A stretch of 64,000 nucleotides of DNA from contig NC_133534.1 of the NCBI RefSeq assembly GCF_048544455.1, positions 39,184,217 through 39,248,216 on the forward strand. Direction: 5' to 3'. Made by a program: the position numbers and the translations under genes. A model generated the notes under the pieces. The model made no database searches. It saw only the letters and a program-made list of their open reading frames with translations, and was not told where the DNA came from. Shown in pieces: positions 1-11,313 of the stretch. The stretch's first letter is position 1; each line of letters starts with the position of its first letter. Source of the DNA: Silene latifolia. Its lineage: Eukaryota > Streptophyta > Magnoliopsida > Caryophyllales > Caryophyllaceae.

Positions 1-1488
1 CTCTTTGGTAATATCTTTTTTATTTATTTTAGTAGTATGTAAATGGTATTACTTGTACAATTTGTATGATGATTGTTCAGATTGTTTATGGTTATGGGAA
101 TTTAGGGTTTTATATTTATAGGAGAGGATGAGTGGGTTAAAATGTTGGATTAATTGGAGGGCGTTAGTCAAGCAGTCTATAAGGACTAAATATGATTGGA
201 GGAACTGGGGAAGGTTGCTTTAATTTTATACACACATGATGTAATTGGTCTATGTGTTGTAAAGTCATCCATTATATTCAAGAGTTTGGCTCCTCGTGGA
301 TGTTGATGTTCAGGGTTACTATGTGACTCACTTGTCTTAAACATCTAGATGTGGAAGACCAAAGATATGTTATTCTAATATTTAAGATTAGACCATTGGA
401 TATTATAAGAGGGCTGGTGAGAATATTTCATAAGAGAATTGTGTTGATAATTGTTGTGTTATTGAAGTAGTAGAATGATCACTATTTATAATAGCTTACA
501 GGAAATCCTGGGTATTATCAGTTAAAACTTTAGCGGAAGCTGTTATAATGTAACCGTCACCTCAGCGTCTTATATTAAACCCTAGATTCTCTAACACTTT
601 TGTTTTGATTACATTAGTTTTGCACTAAAAGATGTTTGTCACTTATATTACTATATATTGTTTTGGTAAATCATGTTTTCTTACCAACTCTAGAAAGGAA
701 CAACTTTCTATTTTTGAATAGCTCAATTCTTATTAGTCTTAGCTTGTAGATCACTTTAGTAAGTTCTTCTTATCCTTTATTTATTTGTTACAAACAATAG
801 AATCATCTAAGCATGAAAATATCACCTTGAGGACTCTTCTCTTCACCCCCTTCCCAAGGTCCTTTTATACAAAATTAAATATGGCAAAGTATTCCTCATA
901 TTATATTAAGGTATACAAACATTTATCGAGATACAACCATAAATTTACACCTTTACTTTAGAAGATAGTTATCTCACATTGTATCAAAACTTGATAATCC
1001 TGATCTCCCAAATTCAATTATTTTCCAAATCTCACAAGTAGAATTAAAGCTTATAGTATGTGAAAAACAGTGTATTCCACTCTTCCATCGCAAATGACAT
1101 TTGTGTTGAATGGTGTATTTAAATATAAATGTGTACTTAACGAAAATTAGTAGGAAAATTTGCACTTTAGTGCCTTAACGTTAGGGTTATATTTAATTTA
1201 ATTTTGGTGCCATGAATTTTGGATATTTTCACTTTGATGCGCTCATATTTTTATTAATAACATATGTGTCCTTAAGGTTGAAATATTCTCACTTGTGGCC
1301 CACGTTATAAGATAGACACTTTATTATGCTCAACGTATATGTTTTAGCGATAAAATATATGATGTTATTCAGAGGTAATCAAAATCAGAAATCAAAAATA
1401 ACTCAAATCTGTAATTTTAAAGTAGACTTGTTCAAATCTTAGAATTATGTTAAAACTTAGGACATTAAAATGGAAGTATTCTAAGTTT
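1..1488. other. AT-rich intergenic DNA, no gene seen
   Basis: No reading frame here looks like a known protein; the short frames are ordinary for AT-rich DNA. I see no LTR ends, tRNA-like boxes or paired repeats that I can define. Confidence 0.6.
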
Positions 1489-1495
1489 CACAAAT

Positions 1496-1665
1496 TCTCA
1501 CTTTAGACGGACATTGTTCGTTTAAAGTTGTAGACGGGTCAAATATTACACCACTTTCATAATAAGACAAATAACAAGTGCGATGTCACCACTTTATCTT
1601 ATTATGTAAGTGTTGACATATTTGACCCATCTACACTTTAGACAGATATACCCGTCTAAAGTGAG
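1496..1665. mobile_element. Foldback MITE (unclassified)
   Basis: The left arm begins TCTCACTTTAGACGG and the right arm ends with its exact reverse complement CCGTCTAAAGTGAGA. Pairing continues inward through imperfect copies of GACGGGTCAAATATT and the CATAATAAGA region, so almost the whole 170 bp can fold on itself. No coding capacity. I could not define a target-site duplication, so the superfamily is open. Confidence 0.6.
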
Positions 1666-1778
1666 ACTAATTGTCTAAATTTTGATCAACATCTACGCAT
1701 GTACTCGGGTTTCGGAACTTTATTTCATTTAAGCCACCAAGAGATCTCTTTAACCTTAAACCTAATCTAATTATCTAA

Positions 1779-2222
1779 GGGAAAATGCACGCACTGCCCT
1801 TCAACTTTGATGTTTTGTCCGAAATACCCAATTTTTTGATTTAGAGAATTTTAAGAGGCTATAACTCGTGTTTACGAGCTCAGAAAGTGACGATTTGTTT
1901 TTTTCAAATTGATTATCTTTTCGAGATCTACGACTTGAAAAAAAAAATTGTCGAGTTTGGAATCCGTGAGCAAGAGATATGATCACTCAAAATTTGTTCG
2001 GTAAAAAAAACTTTGACGTACAAAAACTCCTAGCCACGGGATCCAAATACGATAATTGTTTTTTTCAAATCATAGTTCTCGGAAATATAATCGATTTGAA
2101 AAAAAAAATTATCATTTTCTGAACTCGTAGACACGAGTTATAGACTCTTGAAGTTTTTCGGAACATAAAATTGGATATTTTGGGCAAAAATCAAAACTTT
2201 AAGAGCACCACGTGCATTTTCC
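1779..2222. mobile_element. Mutator-like foldback MITE with 10-bp TSD
   Basis: The 10-bp direct repeat AATTATCTAA lies at 1769-1778 and 2223-2232. Between them is a 444-bp near-palindrome: one end begins GGGAAAATGCACG and the other reads CGTGCATTTTCC. Each arm is about 220 bp and includes matching ATAACTCGTGTYTACGAG and TTTTTTTCAAAT segments. A 9-11-bp duplication with very long terminal inverted repeats is characteristic of non-autonomous MULEs. There is no transposase; mobility would need one in trans. Confidence 0.8.
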
Positions 2223-2232
2223 AATTATCTAA

Positions 2233-2860
2233 ACTCAACATTTTGCATGGTGTTGAGAGAGCCAAGTATCCATATTAGTGGGCCTCAAAGAACACACACA
2301 CGTGAAAGCAAAACTAAGGAAAAAGAGAGGAAAATGTACAAGTTAAAATAGTTGGTCTTCCCAAATACGCACTATTTTGGTCCGGATTTTAATATCATTT
2401 TACAGTTAAATGTAACCACTTATGAAAATCAAATTACCATAAATTATAAAACTACCTGAACCATTATAATTACATTCGATTATAAAATAATTATAAAATT
2501 TCGTCTTTTTAAAAAGACGGAAATTATCCGTCGGAAATTATCAGTCGGAAATAAGAATTTGTGAAAGTTAAAATGCACCTAGGTAAAAAGAGGTAGGACA
2601 AGGCATGCTGCATGTATGCCCCTCATTGTTGACGAAGTTATATATCTCCATGGAAAGTGTATTCTAGGATTTGTATCACTAATCATGTCTTTCGTCTTAT
2701 GCTTTGTGACGACTTAGAGTTTTCCTATCATGACGATTGACGACTACAACCAATTTCACTACTATTTCGATCCTTCGAGTTATGGTAAGACTTTTTCTTA
2801 TAATGTCACACGGTATTCAATGTGCTCGATCATTTTTAAGAATATTATATTTATGAGTAG
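2233..2860. other. Intergenic, no gene seen
   Basis: AT-rich sequence without a recognisable reading frame. A short inverted motif (CGTCTTTTT / AAAAAGACG, near 2500) and the adjacent direct repeats GGAAATTATC.GTC may be a degraded MITE end, but I cannot define boundaries. Confidence 0.5.
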
Positions 2861-2865
2861 GTATT

Positions 2866-3106
2866 CTGAGGGACAGTCTCTTAATAAACTTTATTGAGAG
2901 ACTATTGTACAATTTTAAGAAAAAAATGGTATTAAAGGTAATAAAATAGGTACAAATCATGATTAATGATAAAATGGGTACATTTATTATGTAAATAGGT
3001 ACGAAAATACTATGTCACGATCAACAATAAAAGGGGTACGAAATACAAATAAAAGGGTACGAAAGATTGGTCTCTCAATAACTTAGTGAGAGACCGTCTC
3101 TCCCAA
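2866..3106. mobile_element. Candidate MITE with GTCTCT subterminal hairpins
   Basis: The left end contains GGGACAGTCTCT followed by a hairpin (GTCTCTTAATAAA / TTTATTGAGAGAC). The right end contains GGTCTCTCAATAACTTAGTGAGAGACC followed by GTCTCTCCCA, an approximate reverse complement of the left end. The interior has a loosely repeated AAAAGGGGTACGAAA motif. I could not define a target duplication, so element status rests on the inverted termini alone. Confidence 0.45.
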
Positions 3107-3772
3107 GTTTTAGTGTATATTTATATATAGAGTTGACGGACTAAAGTAAATTTATTTCACTTATTCAACTGAAGTATTAAAAGTAGCAGTATACGAAAGT
3201 AAGGATCGAACCCATTGAGAAAGAATAAGTTAACTAAAATATAAGTAACGTAACTAGTTTTGGAAGAATTTGGTTTGTATAAAGAACTAATCTTTTAGTC
3301 TTGAACACTCTATTATGGAATTCAATAATATTCAATTATATTAAACCAAAATTCTCCTCCAATCTAATCTTATCTATATAATTAAATATATATAATCCGA
3401 AAATCAATGGACTTCATTGTAATTAGATAAAGTAATAAGAATTCAAATACTATATAATTTAGATGTATAGAGAAATTAATTGTCTACAATACAAATATAA
3501 TAAAATGAGTTTAGGAAAATTTAAAAAGATAAAATATTTCATAGTTCATTAGATTGATACTTTAATTAGTGAGTAATAATGATCGCTCTTAAATAATATT
3601 CAGATATTCTAAACTAATATTTCATATTTATTTAAATATATAACTTAATACAATTAGATAATCAACTAATATAAAATTTAATTTGATAAAATTAAGTAAC
3701 AGAAAGATTTAATGCAAATATTTGATATATTTATTTAAATATATAAGCATGATAAAATAGTGTAAGTAGCAA

Positions 3773-3832
3773 AAGTAACTCTATTAATAGTTTTTTTTTT
3801 TTTTTTTTTTTGTGAAGTAACTCTATTAATAG
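3773..3832 (-). mobile_element. Poly(A)-only retroposon scar with 18-bp TSD
   Basis: The 18-mer AAGTAACTCTATTAATAG occurs at 3773-3790 and again at 3815-3832. Between the copies is only a run of 21 T followed by GTG. This is what is left when a LINE-mobilised RNA is truncated almost to its poly(A) tail (here on the minus strand). Replication slippage is a less likely alternative because the duplicate is long and exact. Confidence 0.55.
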
Positions 3833-4210
3833 TGGAAATAATTGTAGCAACATTTGATGTAATAAACATATGATAGTAATCAACTAATCATCCTTTTGAG
3901 TGGTAAAAGTAACATGAGTAGTGAAAGTCATAGTACCAAATATAAAAATAGTAAAATTAACTATATTAAGTGCGATAGTAGTGAAAAAAAATAATGACGG
4001 CGGGAGTAGTGAAAGTAGTAGTAGGGACAACAAATGTAAAAAAGTAACAGTAGTAACAATGGTGAAAGTATGAAAAATTAGCTAACAGTTCGATTTATGG
4101 AGTATTTTATTTATTTAAATAGACAAGTTTAATAAAATAATTAACGGGAAAATGGTGGGAATAGTCAAAGAAACAACATTAACCGAATGAGTAGTGAACA
4201 TGATAATATT

Positions 4211-4414
4211 TTTTTTTTTGATGACGAGGGGTTGAATCCCCCGGGTCTATGCATTCCCGCACCACCACATGGACCATGTAAGTCACCCCCTTCGGGGGCT
4301 GCAGTGGCCAAGTGATCATCGCCCCAGCTGGTAGTCGAACTCGGGGCCTCTCAACTCCTGCACTTCTGCAAGTTTCAAGGTTTAACCCGACTACTGGACT
4401 AACACCACTTGGTT
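4211..4414 (-). mobile_element. tRNA-derived SINE, full length
   Basis: Read on the minus strand, the 204-bp unit starts AACCAAGTGGTGTTAG, has a pol III box B-like GAGTTCGACTACC, and ends in a poly(A) tail (T run at 4211-4219 on plus). It is flanked by the exact duplication TGATAATATT at 4201-4210 and 4415-4424. GC-rich content contrasts with the AT-rich host. Non-coding; the frames crossing it are not genes. Confidence 0.85.
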
Positions 4415-4491
4415 TGATAATATTAACAGGGAATATCATGAAAGTGATAATATTAACATTGGGAGTAGTTAATGTGTCCCATAATTTGTTG

Positions 4492-4620
<129 letters not shown>

Positions 4621-5636
4621 CTAGAAACCAAGGGACTTTAATGCTAGTAGATAAATCTATACAATTTCATTGTATTATATAGTAGTTTATTAGATGTACA
4701 AAGATCTTAATTTTATTAACATAGACAAATATAATATAACTAGGTTATGTTTAAGAAACTATGAAAAGATAAATAAATTAAGATTTTCAAAATATACAAT
4801 ATTTCATAATTTTCTCAATTTGTACTTTAATTAGACCATGATAATGAACACTTTTAATTGTTATTATAATTTAATATTTACAAGTTTAATACAAAAAGAT
4901 AACCGACTGATATGATAAAATTAAGTAACAATTATTTAATGCATATATGTAATATGTTTATTATATATAAATATAAAAGCCTAGTAAAATCGCGTAAGTA
5001 GCAAAGTAATTTTGTTAGTAGTGAAATTAATTGTAGAAACATTGGATGTAGTAATTTCAATAATAATCACACATGTGAATAGTCAAAGTAAGAATAATAG
5101 CAGGGGAGCAGTGAAAGTAATAGTAGCAGGAACGAGAGTAGCGAAATTAACATTATTAATGCGACAATAGTGAAAATAACAATAATGATGACAAAAGTAG
5201 TGAAAGTAACAGTATGAATGTAGTGAAAGTAACAATAATAACAACATGAGAAAATATATATGAACGATTAGCTAACCAATCGATTTAAGAAAAAATATTT
5301 TATTTATTTTAATATAAAAATTTGTTGAAGTTAACGGGAATTGTGAATTTAACAGTAAAAAATTCCGAAGTGGTCAAAGAAACAATAGGGAACGTAATAG
5401 TATTAGCAAGGGATGTCGTGAAAATAATAATATTAACAACGAGAGTATTGAATGTGTGTCATAATCTGTTGGTAAATTTATTTCATCATAATTTCAAGAT
5501 ATGTCATAGAAAAATATATTAAATGGTAAATGTATGAGTTAGACAAATTTAAGGTAGTTTTATTTCATAGAAAATAAAATTTATATGGTGAATAAAGGTA
5601 GCCCGGGCGGGGCTGGACACCAATACTAGTTTAGTA

Positions 5637-5727
5637 CTTCCTCTCATACAAACTAAAGGTAACACTTCAATATAATACTCCTCACATATATTGGAGACGT
5701 GTTACCTTTGGTTTGAATGGGAGGGAG
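5637..5727. mobile_element. Stowaway-like (Tc1/mariner) MITE
   Basis: A 91-bp element with terminal inverted repeats starting CTTCCTCTCATACAAACTAA on the left and CTCCCTCCCATTCAAACCAA when read from the right, both continuing into AGGTAACAC. It is flanked by TA (5635-5636 and 5728-5729). The CTCCCTCC terminus with a TA target is the signature of Stowaway MITEs. Confidence 0.85.
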
Positions 5728-5729
5728 TA

Positions 5730-6262
5730 ATAAAAGTCAAATCGGTTGCCCAAAATTATCATTTTTGTTATTAACTCAAATCACGCAATTCAAATTCAAG
5801 TAACTAGAAGCAATAAGTCAAACGGACGGAGAAATCAATAGAGATAATTAATATCGACAACGCTGTCAATATGCAAACTATATATTTAATCCCCTTTATG
5901 AATAAATTACGACAACTGAGTACGATAATTTAGTCACAATTGCTTCGAATTATAAGATTAATTTAGCAAACCGAGACTTTAATCAAATCTAGCATATGAA
6001 ATAATATGAACCCGGCCTAATTAGTTGTACACCCTAATTGATACCGAATCAATTAATTAATACAAGGAATTAAATAATACTCAAGATCGATAAAAGAGAA
6101 AGATTAATAATCTCATAAAGTTATTGCCAGAGTTTCAATAGTTCGTCTTAAGAAGGGAAGAATTAGTTTCTCATAATAGATCTAGGACAAGTGGATTGCT
6201 ATCTACCTTATCCCTCCCACCTTCTCCCTTTACCCTTTCACAATCAATTAAGTTAATATATA
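5730..6262. other. Intergenic, no gene seen
   Basis: AT-rich sequence between the Stowaway MITE and the solo LTR. I see no coding frame or defined repeat. Confidence 0.55.
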
Positions 6263-6406
6263 TCGTGTGTAACAACCCGTATTTCTAGGACTTTATTAAA
6301 TATAAGTCCAAAATAGGAAACAGCGGAAGATAAATACATATCCGATTTACTACTATATTCAACTAATTCCAATTACTAAAATAATACTAAATATTACAAT
6401 TGTTTC

Positions 6407-6998
6407 TGTTCCGGGTGTAATTCCAGAGCAGTTATACGTTACCACCCGTGCTTGTAGAATGACGTCTTTAGTTGAATCCTCCTTGCGGTCTCCTGAAACG
6501 ATGAACAAACTGAGAGCTCGGCTTTGGACCGAGCGAACTCACTCCGACGCTCAAGTCAGTAAACTTAGAGAGATAAGTTGTTGTTACTTGGCGAAGTATA
6601 TATTGTAGAGAGATAAGGAAGATATTACCAGATGAATAGTGATTCTTGAGTTAAATTGTGGATCCCCTCCTCAATGAGAGTTGAGGAGTATTTATAGACT
6701 TTCACCTTTTGTCACGTAGTGGCCAAGTGGCCAAGTGGCTAGCAGGTGGAAAGACTGATCTACCCCTCGGCCGAGGGACCCATGGCAGGCCGGCGGGCCC
6801 TGTTGACTCACCGCCGAGGGGTCTTGGATGTGAGTTCGCGGGTGTGTGCCTCGGCTGGCTAGTTGTCCCCGCCGAGGCACAAGAGACAGGCCGACAGGTG
6901 GCGTCGGTTAGGCTGTCTAAGCCGTTGACTTCTTTGTGGATATCTTTGACCTTGCTCAATATGTTTGAGTCGGTCGGGTGCGAGAATATGCCCCATCA
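6407..6998 (-). repeat. 3' LTR of element F
   Basis: 592 bp, nearly identical to 14091-14673, with TGTTCC..CCATCA ends as read on plus. On the minus strand a TATA box (TATAAATA) lies at 6689-6696. The LTR contains palindromic CTCGG/CCGAG motifs, for example CCTCGGCCGAGG near 6767. The polypurine tract abuts it: the minus-strand reading of 6999-7011 contains CTGGGGCAAAT. Confidence 0.92.
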
Positions 6999-7011
6999 AT
7001 TTGCCCCAGCG

Positions 7012-7479
7012 TAGTCTATGCCGTGGTATGGGCTCCGATGTATGTTGAGCGTATATTCTGCGCAAGTAAAAATTTTCGCCCGGCTTCTTCTATCTCGGCG
7101 TGGCTCGCTTAGGCCGTACCATATCCCCCTCCACATGGTTGTGTAATGGACATCCGATGTGGAAAAGGCAATGACGTTGGTGAGACCGGGGTGGAGAGTG
7201 CTTAGGTTGTTTCGATTGCCCCCTGGCCGGTGCTTTCTGGCTTGGTTGATCATGTGGCCGGCGGATAAACGGATACTTAGGAATTTGTTGAAGAAGATGA
7301 ACAGGCAGAGAGATATGAAGGGTCGTGTTGAAGACGCTTGGTCACTGTTGCATTGATTGACGTTCAACTGTTGCAACGATTGACATTCCGTGGTTGCATG
7401 TCTGACACGTGTCTGTTTGCTGATTGGCTGACGTTTCATGGGCTGTGCCCTGATTGGTCCTTCTTCATGGGCTTTTCCC
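7012..7479. other. Untranslated 3' internal region of element F / upstream DNA of its antisense gene
   Basis: No supported coding frame on either strand. Read on plus, this is the promoter side of the gene starting at 7664. It has the short repeats TGATTGGCTGACG and CTGATTGGTCC (CCAAT-like as ATTGG) within 70 bp of the TATA box. Confidence 0.5.
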
Positions 7480-7487
7480 TATAAATA
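7480..7487 (+). promoter_or_regulatory. TATA box of the element F antisense gene
   Basis: TATAAATA in the context CCCTATAAATAGGGC, about 180 bp before the ATG at 7664, with ATTGGTCC (inverted CCAAT) about 30 bp upstream. The spacing fits a plant core promoter with a 5' leader of roughly 150 nt. It points away from the element's own transcription direction. Confidence 0.65.
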
Positions 7488-7663
7488 GGGCAGTTGGTCC
7501 CTGAAATTGGCCACCAATTTCATTTTCTATAAAATTTTCTTCTTTCTAGCCTTCTTTGACGAAACTTCTCTCTAGCTTTCAGACTTGTTACTCCGGCGTA
7601 GCATTTTTCTTCAAGGTAAACAATCAAATTTTTAATTTTTTCATTAAGTTTTCGTTGTGAATC

Positions 7664-10586
7664 ATGTCTTCTGCTGGTGCCGGGCCTAGTAACCGTGCGC
7701 CGGGGGGTTCCCCGCCGCGTCTTGATGAGGAGCAGATGCTAGATGCCATCCCGATAAGGTCTGGGGGCCCTAGGTCTCCGTCTCCCGAAGTCGATCCAAA
7801 AGCTTTGGAGGATTGGGAGGACGATGATGATGATGATGACGACGGTGATGATGCTGGTGATGATGCCGAAAGGGCTCATCCCGATGAGGGAGCGATGCGT
7901 TATGGATCACGGCGAGGCTGTAAGGTCGCCTCTTGACCGCGTCTGGACCCATAAGTTCGCCAGTTGTTCCGGTGAGACATTTTTCGAGGGCCATTTCTAC
8001 TTTGGCAGGGGGTACAAAATTATTATCAATGAGGAGGGCCAGGCCATCTGTTGTCCTCCACCGGGTTGCACCGGCGTATACATCCGGCACTTGGAGTACG
8101 GGCTCCGATTTCCGCTGAATGATTACGTTATGGCTATCATTAGAGCTATGAACGTCGCCGTGGCCCAACTGCACCCGTTGGCTATTAGGACCATAGTCGG
8201 CTTTGTCTGGCTCTGTCTCTTCAAGGGGGAGGTCCCAACGGTTAATTTATTCCGTCGGCTTCACCATCTTCTACCGTCGTTTCCGGTCGTGTCGGATGGT
8301 ACAGCGTGCAAGTGGAGCCGGGTTACATCTCCGTTGATAAGCTTTCCTCCTGCAAGGACTGGAAAGATCGGTGGGTGTACGTTGAGGTGCTTGGGATGAC
8401 TATCCGCCGCCCGGTCCTTCCAAAGACCAAGTTAATTTGCGGTGCGAGACTGAGGCGGAGCATGACAGATGGGTTACCCGGAAAAAGCTTAAGATGGACG
8501 CCAGCAAGGTCCCTCTTAATGAGGATGAGAAGCTGGCGATGAGGCTCTTTGAGACGGACAAGAGTGGGGTATCGAAAAGATGGATTCCCCCGACGCAGAT
8601 CATTCTTCAGGATAAGCCGCTCTGCCATGTCGGCCTCATACCGGCCCTAGCGCAGGGTGAGTGGGGTCGGTGTGGGGCCCATCTCTTCTCTCAACGTTTC
8701 TGTTTCTTGAATTTCGATTTACTTCTACTTAACTCTTGCTTTGCTTCCTTTGCAGACCACTTTGGACCGGACCTGTCTGAGGGTATCCTTCGGAGGATGG
8801 GGCGCACAAGGATAAGACCGTTCTTGATTTGCATCCTAAGGCTCGCCCGTGATCGCGGGGACGTCGCCGAATGACCGATGGATCGGTGAAAGGCCTGAAT
8901 GTGGAGGCGGCCCATGTGAGGGTTGCTAGTAACATGCCGCGCCGAACGCGGAAAACAAAGTCTTCGGCGCGGCGGCGCCGACATCCGTTCCACCTTCCAT
9001 CCCTTCAGTCCAGAAGGAGACGGTGGAGATCGTTGACATTACCGATGGGGGGACTCCGATGCGGAGGGATCTCCCCTTATCGTAAAAAGGAAAGAGCCCA
9101 CCCTGCTGCCGATACTGCACGCTACCGCCGCGGCGAGGAGATGCGTCCTCCGAGCAAGAAGGCCAAGCATGGTACAGATATATCCTGTGGCTCGGACTTA
9201 GCCGGTTCATTAGGCGTTCGTTCGATGACGGGGGTCTCCGATACGTCCATGTATACCGACACGGATGTTTTAATTGATTTTTTTTTTGTAGATCACCGTC
9301 GGTAGCCGCCGTTCTCACCGTGCGGCAATTGGAGAAGCGACACGAGAGAAGGCGGGTGATAGAAATGTCACCGTCGATCCCCTACTTCAGAAGGTTTCCC
9401 CCACCGAGCTTGTGGCGGAGGGGATGAGAATAGGCAAGAGGTCGGCGAAATGGACTCGGCTAGCCGGCTCCCACATTATGGAGCAAGAGAAGACCATGGT
9501 GAAAGCGCCCCCACGGCTCGAGCGGCTAAGGCCGGAACTTGACGCGGCGAACAAGGAGGCTAAGAGGGCCAAGGCCGAGGTGAAGAGGCGAGTCCGTCCG
9601 AGAGAAAACTCAGGGAGGACGCTGAAAAGAAAGTCCTCGCTGAGAGAGCCAAGGCCGAGGCTGCGGCGGCTGAAGCTGCTAAGCTGCGGGAGATGCGTGA
9701 CCTCGTTCAGAAGCACGCCGACCTTTACCTTACGCAGAGGAACGAATTTAGGGGCTTGTTCCAGGCCCAGGGGAAGGTGGTCCGGAACAAGGATGCTATC
9801 ATTACCCAAAGGGAGGAGGACATTGAGAGACTCCAAACCGTTCTTCTCCCTAACATGTGCGCCCAATACCGGGACCTGGCCGAAGAAGCTGCCAGGGAAG
9901 TGATTGAGGAGCTCTTCCCTCTTGATGGCTCCTTTCCGTGGGGCAGATTTGACGAGCTGTTTGATGACAAGCTCGAAGCTAAGGAGGAAGCCGCGAAGGA
10001 AAAGGCCAAGGAGGAGGTAAGGGTGAAGAAGGAGGAAGAGGCGGCTGCAGAGAAGGCGGCCCTTGATGAGGAGGCTAAGGCGGCCAATGAGGAAGCCGAG
10101 AGGATGAAGGCAGCTGAGGCTGCTGAGGCTGTGGCTGCTGAGAAAGCTGAGATTGCTGAGACAGCCTCTGGGTCGCCCATTAAGGACGATCCGCTAACGC
10201 GCGATTGCAAGCAAGAACGGCATAGGGAGACGGGCGGTCGTCACCAGGCTCACCCGGCGTCTCGGATAGCTTTAGCTGTTCGGGGGCCAATTATTAAGCC
10301 TTTCCTCCCTGCCATCTTTTGGCGCTTAAATGATATGTCTGTAACCTTTTGCCTTTCTTTTCCTTATATTTTGTACAACTTTGGTAGGTTGTGTTTTGGC
10401 TTATCCTTATGGGGACGGCCGTCACCGTATTTTCCTCACTTTGTAACCCGATCATTTTTAATAAGAGTTTGCTTATTCGCCTCCGGCTTGGCCGAGGTCT
10501 TTTCTTGTCTTCGTCCGAGTTGTCTTCTTACGTTATTAATTGAGCGCTTCTTTTGTTTCTACCTCGGCTTTGACCGAGGCGGTTAG
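7664..10586 (+). pseudogene. Antisense gene of element F: 'putative gypsy type transposon' (Transposase_28-like) protein
   Basis: It reads opposite to gag-pol. The product starts with a Pro/Ser-rich segment and an Asp/Glu-rich stretch (7800-7880). A globular part follows (about 7925-8400) with CPPPGCTGVYIRHLEYGLRF and FVWLCLFKGEVPTVNLF, which I recognise as the plant family annotated as putative gypsy type transposon. The C-terminal part (about 9412-10190) is an Ala/Glu/Lys-rich coiled coil. Two GT-AG introns are likely: 8657-8755 (GTGAGT..TTTGCAG) and, less surely, 9172-9291. Frame changes near 7900, 8300, 8430 and 9590 break it, so I call it a pseudogene. Its function is unknown. It sits between pol and the 3' LTR, where Tat elements often carry extra frames. 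Confidence 0.75.
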
Positions 10587-10692
10587 AATGCGTATCTCAA
10601 TTTGTGTTTAACGTTCCTAGGGCGTGTTGATCGCTTTCGCGAGTATCAACCGCGCTGGTAGTGTTGTCATGAAATCGCTTCCTTATAGTGAT

Positions 10693-11150
10693 TGTCGTGG
10701 CGTCTACCTCTTGGAGTGGCCGGCTGCGGCGTCTACCTCTTGGGGTGATCGCCGTAGCGTCTACTTCTTGGGGTGGCTGCGACGGCGCACGCTTCTTGAT
10801 GGTGATCTGCCGTGGCGTCTACCTCTTGGAGTGATCTGCTACGGCGTCTACCTCTTGGGGTGACTGCCGTAGCGTCTACTTCTTGGGGTGACTGTGACGG
10901 CGCCTATTTCTTGATGGTGACTGCCGTGGCGTCTACCTCTTGGAGTGACTGTTGCGGCGTCTACCTCTTGGGGTGACTGCCGTAGCGTCTACTTCTTGGG
11001 GTGACTGCGACGGCGCCTATTTCTTGATGGTGACTGTCGTGGCGTCTACCTCTTGGAGTGACTGCTGCGGCGTCTACCTCTTGGGGTGACTGCCGTAGCG
11101 TCTACTTCTTGGGGTGACTGCGACGTCACCTGCTTCTTGATAGTGACTAT
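10693..11150. repeat. Higher-order minisatellite in element F
   Basis: About sixteen 28-29-bp subunits built on GGCGTCTACCTCTTGGGGTGACTGC. They form a four-subunit super-repeat: cores starting CGTCTACCTC..GAGTG recur at 10701, 10816, 10930 and 11043, giving a period of 113-115 bp. Within a super-repeat the subunits differ consistently (CTACCTCTTGGAG, CTACCTCTTGGGG, CTACTTCTTGGGG, and CGCCTATTTCTTGATGG). Tandem repeats between pol and the 3' LTR are known in Tat-lineage elements. Confidence 0.9.
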
Positions 11151-11313
11151 AGAGGAGAATGAACACTTTGATGGAAAACTTGGACGATTCTTCATTACAT
11201 AAAAACGTGGGTCGGGGTGCCCACAGTTGTCTTGGGCACCTCCGCCGCTTATACAAAATTTCCCGAGATTGTCAGTGCCCTAATGGCTCATCAAGGTGCA
11301 CCCTCCATGTCTG

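Noticed and set aside
7770..8174. Minus-strand His-rich frame
   Set aside because: Complement of the Asp-rich stretch of the plus-strand gene.
9725..10210. 161-codon Ser/Ala-rich minus-strand frame
   Set aside because: Shadow of the Glu/Ala/Lys coiled coil on plus; low-complexity complement.
10624..11256. Frames across the minisatellite, and the thought of a CRISPR-like array
   Set aside because: Repeats are contiguous without unique spacers and lie in a plant retrotransposon.
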